Part shown: positions 9,729-20,649 of the stretch, one piece after another
Position numbering within the stretch: the first letter of the stretch is position 1
How the letters are laid out: every line of letters starts with the position of its first letter
Origin: Strigamia acuminata
Lineage: Eukaryota > Arthropoda > Chilopoda > Geophilomorpha > Linotaeniidae
DNA: 64,000 nt
Assembly (NCBI GenBank): GCA_949358305.1
Contig: OX442319.1
Location: 11,904,001 to 11,968,000, forward strand
Direction of reading: 5' to 3'
Translations under genes and position numbers: made by a program
Notes under the pieces: generated by a model
Databases searched by the model: none
Told to the model about the DNA's origin: nothing
Seen by the model: the letters and a program-made list of their open reading frames with translations, nothing else

Positions 9729-12080
9729 TTGTTTGTTTGGTACTAGTATATTCTCTTTTAGTATTTGCTAAAAAATAAAATTGAATTAAACGTGTTGAAC
9801 TATTGTCTGTATTTAATTCTTTTGGTTTCTATTTTAATTTTTTGTATCATTTTATGCAGTTATGTCTCATCTAGTTACACAATTGAAAATGTCGCCAACA
9901 CAGGTGGAAATTTGGGTTCTGATATATCACTGTAACGATATAATTCTATACAATTACTGTAAATTCAAATAAAATCGTTTCTGTTGATGAGTTAATGTAA
10001 ATTGAAATTAATAAATGACAATATATTTACGCGAAATTTTATGGAATAGAACGTAAAGTGGTGACATTTAACTGCAAAAATTACTGCATATACAGTTTAT
10101 CCAAAACGATTGTAAAAATTCAAATCTAAGAAATTAATGTAAAGTTTTTGTTTGGTTTGCCTTACCGTTGTCTAAAATGGATGTCTATATCACTTGCAGC
10201 TTTCTTCATCCTCGATTCATCAATAATCTTTCGGTCATGTACAACGGAGAGAGAAAAATAATCCGGTCCAGTAATTAAAATTAGCACGTCGTTCATTCTC
10301 ATTCTCATTCTATCGTTTCGATTAGATTTTAACTCGCATAGGAGGACTACTAAACATTGTTGCCGCCATTACTGGTCTGGTCGACTGGTTCCGACCGGTC
10401 TCGGCCAAGTAATCTAAAATTAACCTGGCAACAAAATAAAAAAAAAATAAATAAATAAAATCATCGCGCTCACGTCCTTACGCCATTACTCGGATCTCAC
10501 AAAAACCTGATGTGTGCGCAAAATAGTTAAATAGTGATTTGATATGAAACGAAATTAAAAGAGCTAATTTTTTTTAAAAGTATTTCTATATTAATACCGG
10601 TATTATATTATTGCATTATTGGTATGTTTATGCAGTGCATTGTGCGCACCTCTGCATCTCTTTAGCTCACCTTACAATTCATAATTTTGTTTCCCAACCA
10701 GATTTCACTCCATCACTTGCCATCATCCTTTTAAAAATATAAACATTTTGTAAATGTCTGACTGATTGATGTTTTTCATTTTTAAACGCATATTTCATAA
10801 AAATTTAAATAAGAAATGTGTATTGCATATTAATTATCACATAATGAAAATAAATTGAAAGCCATTAGAACGACTGAAACGTTACCGCACGTTTTACAAA
10901 ACATATTGTGGTACGTTACGTACAGTAAACGTTCACACCTATTTCAATATACGTATTCATGGATTCATGGACGCTACTGGTGCAATTTCGGTTGTAAATG
11001 CAACGAAAATAAAGCTCAAAGCATCCAGAATAGTGACCAATGAGAAGAAAGGTGCAAAAATTCAAAAATAATTACAATTCTGTACTTTCTCCACCAAAAG
11101 ACAAAATTTGGTTTGAGACATTTCCTGCTATCTTTGCTAAGTTTGCAAACCGTGTATTTCTCGCGTGTATTAGCCACAGTTGATACGTGCATTTCAACCG
11201 TAATTCAGTGATCTCTGCTAACGAGCAGTGCTCTCACTCGCCGCCGGCATAGAGCACCACCTTGAGTGTCTCCGGAGTCAGCCATCGCAGCCCCCAAGTA
11301 AGTTTTTTGGAGGGAAACAACGTTCCTGTCATTTTCGCATACAACAACCGCTGTACTCATTTCATTATCCATCTCTTTGTTTCATATTACATTATTAATT
11401 TAGCTTACCATTATTCTTATTTTATTGTAACTTAGTATTTTATTTCATTATTTTATTTATTTTATTTTTTTTTTACAGCATCTCAACGGTGAAATAACCC
11501 GGATCACTGCATGTATTTAAATATTTTTTTGCTGTTAATTTCAGGGAATTTTGCTTTGGCCGCATCAAAGGATGATTTGAGCAGACTTTACTCTTTGTCT
11601 TTAAATTGACTACTTACCACGGTGCTACTGTGAGTCTATTACGATCCGACTAAGGTTAAAGCAAAGGTAAGACTGAACTTTATTCTCAAATACAAAATGG
11701 CGTACAATGGGATTTACGGTAGCCAATCCGTAAACCCCTTACAAGACCGGGACGCCCCCTTACGGTAGAGGGTGGACTCGGGACAAGGGATGGGATCCGG
11801 TGTCCGGTAGTCACAGCTACTGACTCATATTCATGCTCCATACACTGCTGCTTGTTATGATACTTGAAGATCTAAACCAGTCTCTACTGCAACACAATGT
11901 TTGGTGCAACAGCAAAGCGGCTGATCACTAGACTTGAAAATCTCCACTATGAAATGGAAATCTCCAAACTTAGGTAGATTGAATGAGTCAAATTTTTTTT
12001 ATATATTTATCTGCAACTTATAGATTGAATATAAAACCATCTTTGATTGTGTTGGTTTAAATCAAATTTCTAAATTATTT
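9729..12080. other. Intergenic repeat-derived DNA, no gene seen
   Basis: Up to about 10090 the sequence is shared with 22090-22290 (3' flank of the membrane-protein gene and of its copy). A block at 10455-10560 (CTCACGTCC, TACGCCAT, CGGATCTC) recurs in diverged form at 36825-36945. A mildly GC-rich stretch at 11225-11300 ends in a donor-like AAG/GTAAGT-type site, but no coding frame follows. I see nothing else. Confidence 0.4.
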
Positions 12081-12445
12081 TCATTGGCAATTTTTATTTC
12101 CTGCAAATGGATGATTTAGACAATGAAGAGATGACAAACGTCGCGAGACTTTACTTGATTCTGAAGCTGCGTGCGTGCCAAGTTCTACGGGAATTTTGAG
12201 AGAGTTTTGGAGAACTCGGCAGGGCAAGGTAAGGAATTTGCCCAAGGGTTCGGAAAAAAATTCTACAAAGACGTGCCCGATAAACAAAAGAAGAAATTTA
12301 CAGTGGGTTGTCCGGATGAGTGGGACGTGTCGTTGCTTTGACATATCTTATTGAAGTGCGATCAGTTTCATTTCGCCTTAGCTGATGACTAAGCTACCAG
12401 CCCAACCAAAACTAAAATCTGGTAATAGATTTTCTCAAACCTTTT
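12081..12445 (+). pseudogene. Dispersed coding-like fragment, copy 2 (decayed)
   Basis: Homologous to 4381-4582 in its last 200 bp and longer upstream. In one plus frame it reads KFYGNFERVLENSAGQGKE, then FAQGFGKKFYKDVPDKQKKK and GCPDEWDVSLL before a TGA at 12340-12342. A different frame carries MDDLDNEEMTN upstream, so at least one frameshift has occurred. The parent protein is not recognised. Confidence 0.45.
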
Positions 12446-12639
12446 CCGGATGGGTTTTAGTGCTTATTGATGAATATTCAAGATTTCCTTTGATATACGT
12501 AATTTTGTCAACTGCAGCCAGAGTGTATAGATTGGCGATTTCTTTTTAGAGATTTGAGATTGGAAAATCCAACCACATCTAAGTATACAACCGCCGCAAC
12601 AGTTACCTGTAAAGAAAGGTGTATTCCCTGCACTCAAAA

Positions 12640-13035
12640 TCTTATCACTTTATCTGCCAATATTTTTTATTTGTTTTTTATACTGGATGCAGCACGAATC
12701 CTGCACACTCATTGGGTCCGCTTGTGGTTGTGGACATTTGGGCTGACCACTGGGTACAAATATGAATTTTCCTAATGTTTTTGAATAAATTATTAATTTT
12801 TTTTTAATTTAAAGGTTTACTGGACTGGACCAGACAACATGTCAGGCCAGACTGTCCGTGCTGCTAAAGAAGATAAGGACTATTTTAAGAACTTCGTAAG
12901 CTCTATTTAGAGGCACTTCTAGAAAACTTTTATAATAATTAGTGCACTCCTTGTCAAGATGAACTCAGCCAAAGGTTCAGGACCTGACTATCTGCACGGC
13001 AGAAAAGTTGACTCAAGCAGACAATCAACCCATAT
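12640..13035. repeat. Dispersed repeat B, copy 1
   Basis: About 400 bp that aligns over its whole length with 33685-34085, with a partial copy at 34470-34640. Landmarks are TATACTGGATGCAGCA, TTTACTGGACTGGACCAGAC, CACTCCTTGTCAAGATGAACTC and ACTCAAGCAGACAATCAACC. No intact frame is kept between copies. Class unknown; it may be part of a longer element together with repeat C. Confidence 0.65.
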
Positions 13036-16000
13036 CTGGTTGGTCAGACTGACCAGTTCTGGGTTGACGTATGAAAGATATTTTAGACTCGAGCTACAGC
13101 CCTAACCACATAAAACGTGGAAATTTATGTATCAATGAAAAGGAAAACACTGAATTGAAAAAGGAAAAACCACACCACGCTAGCTGCAAGCGGAGTTTTT
13201 TTTTAAGATACTCAGAGTCTCAACAGTAAAAAGAATTCTAAGAATGCCATAAGAGAATTTCTATTAGCCTACAGGAGTACACCACACATGGTTACTGGAG
13301 CAGTCATCATACGTATTAGTGATAGGTCTTAGGACTTGTTTTGGTCTCAAAGTGTTGATTGCACTTTGAAGTGTTTTAGAGACATCAGATGATTTTTTTT
13401 ACATATTACATTAAGTTTTCCTGACCTAGAATATTTATTTGTTTGTTTGATGTGCTAATTTGATGTACCGGTAAATATATTTTTTTACCAAAAATATTTT
13501 TAAGTTCTGTGTGCTAGACATTCTATCCTACAGGCAACATTTCCCAATTGGAAGTGCAGTTCAGCTTTGACCTCCTTACATGCAATCCCAATACAGAAAA
13601 GATTTAATGGGTATTGCTCCACAAGGTCAGTGTTAGACCAATACATAATACTGTACCATGATACTTAGGCATTCATTGCAAAAGTGCCACTTTCCAAAGA
13701 AAGGTGAATAGATTGGTCAATTCTTGTTGTTTGAGAGGCGCCAGTACATTCTAATGACTGCCATTGATAAGAAAGCCAGGTGAGCTTATAATTCTTTATC
13801 AACACTGTTGATCATGCTGCACTCTTTCGTTGGAATGCAGTCTTACAAAACCAACATTAACACATTTAACATAAATATATAAAATCTAACAAAAATAAAA
13901 TAAAACAAACTCAAATTATAAATTAACATATAAATTAACAAATTTTGACCACAAAGAAGTAGCGAGAGATGGATTTAACACATACAAATTATTATTTTCC
14001 ATAAACTAAAGTTGGAATGATTTTCGTTGTACTTCCCGGCGCCATTATCATCGGGAACAAGCCTCTTCGCCATTTTCGACCGACGGGGCCTAGCGCTAGT
14101 GAACGACAAACTATCAAATATCAGGAAAATTAAATAACGAACGTCAAAGAACAGTAAACAATTCAGAATCCATGCATCAGAATGTTGAATAGAGTTGAAA
14201 ATCGAATGGAAACCAGTACTGAAGCGAGGACGAACCGACCGCGACCAAACCTCCAAATGACAAAAAAAGGAAGAAACACGTAATCGAATAACCGATGAAT
14301 GCCGCAATTTGATTGGACTGCGGAATTTAGCGTGTAAATCGGCCAAGAGATTTTTCCAGCCATTTTAAAATTAAACATTTAAACATAAAAATTCAAACAA
14401 ATAAAAAGCAGTAACCTACCCTCAGCAATCAAAGTTAATTTTCTCGAATGACTGCAGTGGAATACACAACAAATTCATTCGGGAGTGACCTCGTGCGGCA
14501 AAATGCAACCTCTGTTTTTCTGTATTTACGCGTGGATTTCTAAAAAAAAAAATACATAAATAAATTAATTAATTAATTAATTAATTAATTAAGACATTGG
14601 ATTAATCGTAAGCACGTGCTTATTGCCGTTTTTAAAATGAGGACAGAGATACGCAGTTAACTATCTTTGCTTCTTTGCCACTTGACAACGAAAATTGATA
14701 AGACTGACGTGCAAATGCAAAGGCGCAGTAGAGATAACATTTCACGTGACAATTACACCATCGAAAGAAACACCCATTTCTCATTTCTCGTCAGCAGAAA
14801 GTTGAATTTTGCTGCAAAATCTAATTCCTGAAAACTAGGTAAGTAGCATTAGAAATAAACAACACAGCTAAAAACTGTCCAATCTACCTAGGAATATCTC
14901 TGTAAACTTCTTCAATATTAACTATAAATGCAAAGAGATTTAAACCTGCTTTGTGCATTTGTTATGAATTTTATTCACAAATTTGTCATTTGTGATTTCA
15001 CTTCTCAAATGCCCTGTGTATGGCTAATTATTCGCCCTTTGGCTCACCTTGTTGTAACCAGGTTTGATCCGCTGTTTAAACCAACTCCAGTTACAACTGG
15101 TTGCACATAATGAGTTGAAATTTAATTGAAATGAGGATTCAGTATTTTTCAAAGAGTTGCATTTATTGAAAAACTAATTTTTCTTCCTTTTTCACTAAAA
15201 ATAAATTAAATCTGCATTACTTTTTTCCACATTCATTTTATTTTTTTTTCACACTAAAAATTACTAAATTCTGCACTGGCAACAGTGCATTTTTGGCCTT
15301 AGATGGCCAGATGTAGTGCCTAAGCTTTGCATTTACACTTTAATCAAGTTGTTGGAAGACTCCATTTCATTATTTGTGCAACGGAACCAAGGCAATGGAG
15401 AACACGCCACTTAACGAAACGATTTAGTTTAAATAATGTGGGAAAAAAAGTGTGGAATTAAATGTACTAGTACTTTAGTTGAAAAGTTAAAATAATTACA
15501 GTGTGCAAAGAATTTATGGCTTTTCTGAAAACAAACATTAATGGTGACTACCTGATATTTGACAGAATTTTAGATAAGATAAATAAGCAGAAAGGGCGTT
15601 GGTAACATGTTATCAAAAGAAAACTCCCATTTTCCATTAGTGCACAAGCAAATTTTCTGAAAATATTATTAAAATATTCTAATTATCATTTGCAACTGCT
15701 AACTATTCTGCTTAAAATTTGCCCATTTCATTCCACATTTTGACTAAAATAAATGTACGAGAAATTAGAAACGTTCAATTTCATTTAAAAAATTCTTTAA
15801 TTTCCCTAAATTCTAAATTCTCTAATTTAAATTTGACTCTGTGTTATACAACAATGTGGGATTCCATTTTTGTATTTTATTCTGGGCACTCACATAAAAG
15901 ACTTGCACAATTCCTTATCTACAATTCAAAATGGAGATGGATACTGTAAATGAGCAGATACAATAAGTTTGAATATACCACAATTCTCTTTAAAACTCAA

Positions 16001-16078
16001 TGAATATAGGCTTATCCCCATAAAAACTTGTATTCTATAATAATAAAATGAACATTCACAGACGTTATTTCGTAAACA
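13036..16078. other. Intergenic, repeats only
   Basis: Repeat C at 13367-13510 (GTGTTTTAGAGACATCA to ACCAAAAATATTTTTA) recurs at 36008-36145. A TTAA microsatellite lies at about 14563-14595. The minus-strand frame at 13975-14346 ends with a short peptide beginning MAKRLVPDDNGAGK that might be a first exon, but nothing supports it further. No other gene seen. Confidence 0.4.
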
Positions 16079-17321
16079 ATGGACATCAGTCCGACTGCTA
16101 ACATCACAAATGGATGCCAAGATGTGCACGGTGGCGGTGGAAATGCGACGCAACACATCGAAGCTAGACAAGTTACTGCACCGGTAACAATTCATCTTAC
16201 AAAGACCTATCTAAGTCGTGACCCCGAAGGTTTGCATTACCATTTTAAATATTCAAAACAAAAATACATAATTTGTAACAAATACATGGAATTATTTTAC
16301 TGTATGTACAGTTGCTGCTAACAAACCGAAACATGAAGTCAGATCCTGCTGCGAAACAACTGATGGTGATAGCAACAAACGGTGCGATGTTTTTCAAACA
16401 AATCTGAAAACGTTTTACAGCAAATTAGCTTTACCAAAAGTTGCTTGGATGAAGGAAGGGAAACAGTTGTTGATTGACGAACATTTCATCCAACTGGAAC
16501 TAAATGAATCGAAGAAACAAATCAAAATACAAAACGTTTTCAGTCGGGTGAAGAAGAAACGACCGCTCCGAATCCTCATTGAAGGACAGCCGAGCTTCGG
16601 CAAAACAACGCTGGCGATCAAACTCGCCCACGACTGGGCCACGACTCGGAATTACAACGACTTCAAATTTGCTTTTCTGGTGCATTTACGAGACCTAGGA
16701 CAACGCAGCCTCGAAGCAGTGATTGAAGAAATAGGAAAACGGTGCGACTCACACGACATCGTGTCCATTATAAATAACCACAGAAGAGAAACCCTTTTTC
16801 TACTCGACGGTTTAGATGAATTGACGCCAGAAGAACGAGGAGAAATCGTGAAAATTTTATACCGCCAAATGTACAGCGAAGTAACGGTGGTTGCATTCTG
16901 TCGAACGGGTCTGTTCAGATTGAGTGGCGATGAAAGGTCGGAATTGTTCGGATCGCACGAAATGCTGAACGATTTTTCCAACAAGAGAATTTACACAATG
17001 GGCATTACGAGCACGGATAAGAAAATGGAATTTTTGGAGAAATTATTTGTACCAAAATATACTATCGAAGTCGTAATGGAAACTTTATCGTCAGAATGGG
17101 AATTATTCAATTCGCCGTTACTTCTCATGCTCCTGTCAATTATAATTCGCGGAGGTGAAACCGTTCCCATTGGGACCACCAAAACTCATTTATTCAAAAA
17201 AATATTTAACTTCAGTTTGAAGCAAAGTTTTACCAAACCTAGTCAAATTAATTTCGCTGCTAAAAATTTGCTTATTAATTTCATGTTTGAAAGCTTTTTT
17301 CCAACAGTTATCGTGTTCTAA
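16079..17321 (+). CDS. NACHT-domain NTPase (NLR-like), two exons
   Basis: Exon 1 is 16079-16229 and exon 2 is 16312-17321; the intron is GT...AG and splits a codon (phase 1). The product is 386 residues. Residues 142-150 (GQPSFGKTT) are a Walker A loop after the hydrophobic strand RILIE. Residues 212-221 (LFLLDGLDEL) are the Walker B of NACHT proteins, and a sensor-like FCRTGLF follows. NACHT ATPases oligomerise as innate immune sensors. No DEATH, CARD or TIR domain is seen in the first 100 residues, and no LRR follows: the frame ends at TAA shortly after the helical region. It is shorter than usual NLRs (often over 800 residues). Either further exons exist that I cannot see or this is a truncated member. 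Confidence 0.7.
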
Positions 17322-17599
17322 TATTTTTTTCCCTCCTAGGTCGGACAGAAAATTTTTTTCTGGACAAACGGTTTGACCTTTTTATTTGAATTTTTGGCCA
17401 CAAACTATCAATACATGAAGGAATAAAGTATATATTCTGAATTGTCAATATTGTCTCTTATTTAAGAGTAAAACAGGTCCAAACTCAAAGTTAAAGAAAT
17501 CGTACCTCATGTTTGAATACTTTTTGCCAGGGGTTGTAGAGCTGGATGAACCCGGCAAACCGTATATCATAAACACTCTTATTGGTTTATTTCAGATTG
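17322..17599. other. 3' flank of the NACHT gene
   Basis: AT-rich; an AATAAA-like GGAATAAAG lies near 17421. No LRR-type or other coding sequence recognised. Confidence 0.35.
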
Positions 17600-18179
17600 A
17601 CAGCCTGTTTTTATGACATTCCCTTCACCCTAGATAGTTTCCAGAAAGCCATGGAACAATTATTATTCAATCCAAGATTGGTTTTTAATTTGTTACTGTA
17701 CTATTTGGTTTGACTGGTTTTTCATTTGTTATTGTACTATTTATTTTGACTACTATTTTTCATTGTTATTGAACTATTTATTTTCATTTCCACCAGATCT
17801 GTTAATAAAAGGAGATGTTTAATGTGTTGATAGTAATGTGATGAGGCCATGGGAAGGCATGGCCGTCATAGAATGTTTGGTGTCAGGCCTAACTGGCCAG
17901 AGAGGAAGAAACACGAACTGAACTACATGATTTTAAAGAGTCGACTGATTTAATGTATTACAATAATTGGTTGGGTTGCTAGGCAATTACGTCCTAGCAA
18001 CCCAAGATACAATGGTGATACAGTATCTCGATTGTTAATGACTCACAAGTTAATGGCGGGAGTGGATACACGACAATGTTGTCTCCATCTGGTTGCATTC
18101 TAACTGGAATGAAGATTCAGTAAGCCAATTGAGTACCATACTTCTTATCTTCGTTAATTAATTTTTTTTAAAAACATTT

Positions 18180-18350
18180 TAGATGCGGCCTTTGCAGAGC
18201 AATCATTCCAGCTAATGTACAACACCAGTACGATTTTTTTATAGACAATAAGCCAATCGAAATCATCAATGAACTGCAGTGTACAAGCAGTAGCTTCAAT
18301 TACCTCAGGCATGTTATTGTTAAACTAGTTACTAAGTTACGTTATCAGTA
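18180..18350 (+). pseudogene. Exon-like block inside the duplication, left copy
   Basis: After an acceptor-like TTTTAG the plus strand is open as CGLCRAIIPANVQHQYDFF, then IDNKPIEIINELQCTSSSFNYL. The right copy at 20885-20990 keeps the DNA similarity but lost the frame. It may be a decayed exon of an unknown gene. Confidence 0.3.
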
Positions 18351-18579
18351 GTTGCTAAGCATTTCATTGTTCAAAAATTGTTGCCACGACTACCATGTGT
18401 CTTTCTTCACTTCACATGTATACTTCAAAGAGTAAACATTACTGTTTTTGTTTCCGTTAAACATTAGTCTTTATTTACGCGCAACGCTCTCGGTTGTTCG
18501 GGTTTTTATAATCGGTTTTTCACTATTTGAAATTGAACGCGCCAACTGTTTTTTCAATTGATTTTGCATTTGGTGTTTA

Positions 18580-18715
18580 GTTTAGTTTAGTTTATTATTT
18601 CAGCACTCCCAGGGAGTAAAACAACAAGATACATGGTGACAGCGAGTAATTAATTGTTACATTGAGTGAACAACAGGAAGTTTTTTAAGCGGCGGTGGAA
18701 GTGGCGGCAGTGGAA
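18580..18715 (-). mobile_element. LINE 3'-end fragment, copy 1
   Basis: This aligns with 60515-60640: TACATTGAGTGA(A/G)CAACAGGAA followed by TTTTTTA(A/G)GCGGCG. The longer copy at 60.5 kb reads on the minus strand as the C-terminal end of a non-LTR retrotransposon reverse transcriptase, so this is a short 3' fragment of the same family. Confidence 0.45.
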
Positions 18716-18879
18716 GCTTTGCATTTGATTTTCAATTTACTTTTAAGTTTAATTTATCAATTGCTGCAATCAATTTTATATTGTTTGACTACAGTCGTAG
18801 CTGTACTTGTGTTTAAATTGCTGTCTTGTCGGGCTTTGGATTTTGTTTTAACTTTACTACCAAAATCAATCAGTTGGTT

Positions 18880-19345
18880 TCAATCAGTCACATTCGACTC
18901 CACGAGCCTGTGGTGCTTTTCCAACGGCTCATCCCAGCACGGATTAAACCCAGCGAACCCCGGAGATGGATGGGTTTTGTGAATGATTTGAGCGCAAAAC
19001 TCATCCACCAAGCGTGGTTGCTGAGTTCCAGACCATGTGTAGGCTTAGCTCTTTGTACGGTCAACAAGCGTAGCGACCCTCGGGATAACACTAACGGACA
19101 TGTTGCTTGGTGAGCATCATGATGTAGCCCAGTCCAAGAACTACTCCTACAGAGAAATTTCTTTTCTCCATTTAGAAGGATTAGAACTCGTTAAAAAAGG
19201 GAGTAAGTGTGGTTATCTCAAGTGTATTTTTATATATTTGTTGTCACCACTTAGAAATATTTATAATCTGTTTTAGAAGTTAGATCTACAATTAACCAAT
19301 CCAATTAAAAGGAAAGGGAGGTATACAATTAAATAAAGGCTGTAT
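18880..19345 (+). mobile_element. Dispersed element copy 2, LTR/TRIM-like
   Basis: Aligned with 5865-6306 throughout (see that entry). Indels and substitutions disrupt the open frame seen in copy 1, so the sequence is probably non-coding element DNA. It is again directly followed by the GGCTGTATTTTGTAAGCATT seed and a minisatellite. Confidence 0.5.
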
Positions 19346-19580
19346 TTTGTAAGCATTTCTAACGAAGGCCGTATTTTGTATGCCATTTCCCTATATTTTC
19401 TAAGCATTTCCCTATATTTTCTAAGCATTTCCCTATATTTTCTAAGCATTTCCCTATATTTTCTAAGCATTTCCCTATATTTTCTAAGCATTTCCCTATA
19501 TTTTCTAAGCATTTCCCTATATTTTCTAAGCATTTCCCTATATTTTGTAAGCATTTCTAAGAAAGGCTGTATCAAAACAG
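19346..19580. repeat. Minisatellite, 21-bp unit, about 9 copies
   Basis: The unit is AAGCATTTCCCTATATTTTCT. It differs from the 4.7-kb and 6.3-kb arrays by a few bases but has the same phase and the same flanking seed, so the expansion happened separately at this locus. Confidence 0.92.
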
Positions 19581-19650
19581 TATGTAAGTTATTCCTCTGT
19601 GACTGTGATCTTATCGGTGTTTCAGCATATGATGGAATTATTGTGCTGTA

Positions 19651-19992
19651 GGGAGTCCAGCTGTTGCTTTGAAATCAGACCAAACATCTCTCGACGGGAA
19701 ATTCCTTCTCATTCAGTGCCAGGTCACCATACGACAATTTAAATGATCTTTCCCGCAGCGAACTAAACGCAGTTTGAGCCAACTCGGTCTCACTTCAAAG
19801 GCGCATTTCGACGGCACCGCAGCCTCCAGACGGTTTGGAACTTTATGCTTCGGGAAACGCTTATTTTATTTCTGTTTATGGGTTTGTTGCTACTAGCGCT
19901 TTGCTATTCTAATTGGTGTTTGGCAATAATTGTTTGTTTGGTACTAGTATATTCTGTTTTTGTATTTGTCAGAAAATAAAATTGAATTAAAC
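19651..19992 (+). pseudogene. Decayed copy of the small membrane-protein gene (1)
   Basis: Aligns with 9452-9780: AGTCCAGCTGTTG, the CTCTCGACGGGAAATTCCTTCTC block, GGCACCGCAGCCTCCA and the membrane-segment region (TTTATGGGTTTGTTGCTACTAG). Indels near 19716, 19770 and 19830 and a stop in the membrane segment break the frame. The poly(A)-signal region is conserved as well, so the genomic gene was copied. Confidence 0.75.
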
Positions 19993-20290
19993 GTATAATT
20001 TATACAAGTGTTCATCTACAGGGTTTTCCGTGCAAACCAAGCTTAGAATTTTTTCAGTGAAGTTAAGGGGAGCATTCATTGGTGGTTTGGAGTTCTGTGC
20101 AGATTTTTGGTAAAATTTACCTTATTCAAACTTTCTGTAGCAGTAATTGATTAATTCAGATTATATTTTCTGTATTTAATTCTTTTCTACCTCTTTTGGG
20201 TTCTATTTTAATTTCACGTTTCATTTCATGTATTTACGTCTCATCTATTGTATGTTCTAAGCCATTTTTGTCAATTATTTACTCATTAGT

Positions 20291-20649
20291 AGGCTACATT
20301 AGTATGCTTGCTTTATTATATTTTGGTGCGTCACCAATGTAATTATTATTTTGGAACATCGATGAGATCAGTTTGATCTTGATTGAAGTTTTGCAGTTTC
20401 ATATTGAATAGGGTAACAAATAGACCCAATAAAAATTATTAAAATCAAAATTCAATGAGGGGTAACAATAAATTTTGCAAATCCTTTTAAAGTGGAATTT
20501 TGCCCATTATGGCTAACAACATTCATCCACTTATAATAGATCCCGAAATTGGTCCTAGCACAGTTTGTCCCCGTTGTCACTATACAATGTGGGCTATGTA
20601 AGTTTTTTTTTTTTTTTCTTAGTGGGATTTTGCCAATGAAATAGTTTGT
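20291..20649. other. Spacer between duplicated blocks
   Basis: Has a short open stretch starting ATGGCTAACAACATTCATCC (20507), readable as MANNIHPLIIDPEIGPS with a C-x2-C (CPRC), ending at a donor-like ATGTAAG. It might be an exon; nothing supports it beyond this. Otherwise AT-rich. Confidence 0.25.

Larger units (their letters stand above)
17600..20290. repeat. Segmental duplication, left copy
   Basis: Matching blocks appear in the same order in the right copy (20650-22290): CCCTTCACCCTAG(A/T)TAGTTTCCAG (17625 / 20678), the exon-like block (18225 / 20905), TTTATAATCGGTTTTTCAC (18505 / 21070), the block with CAATTGCTGCAATCAAT (18760 / 21190) and the decayed membrane-protein copy (19651 / 21805). 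The left copy is longer because it has acquired a LINE 3' fragment (18580-18715) and the LTR/TRIM-like repeat with its minisatellite (18880-19575). Confidence 0.65.

Noticed and set aside
14928-15110. tRNA or other RNA gene in AT-rich intergenic DNA
   Set aside because: I looked for T-arm motifs such as GGTTCGAATCC with a matching acceptor stem across the window and found no cloverleaf that holds.
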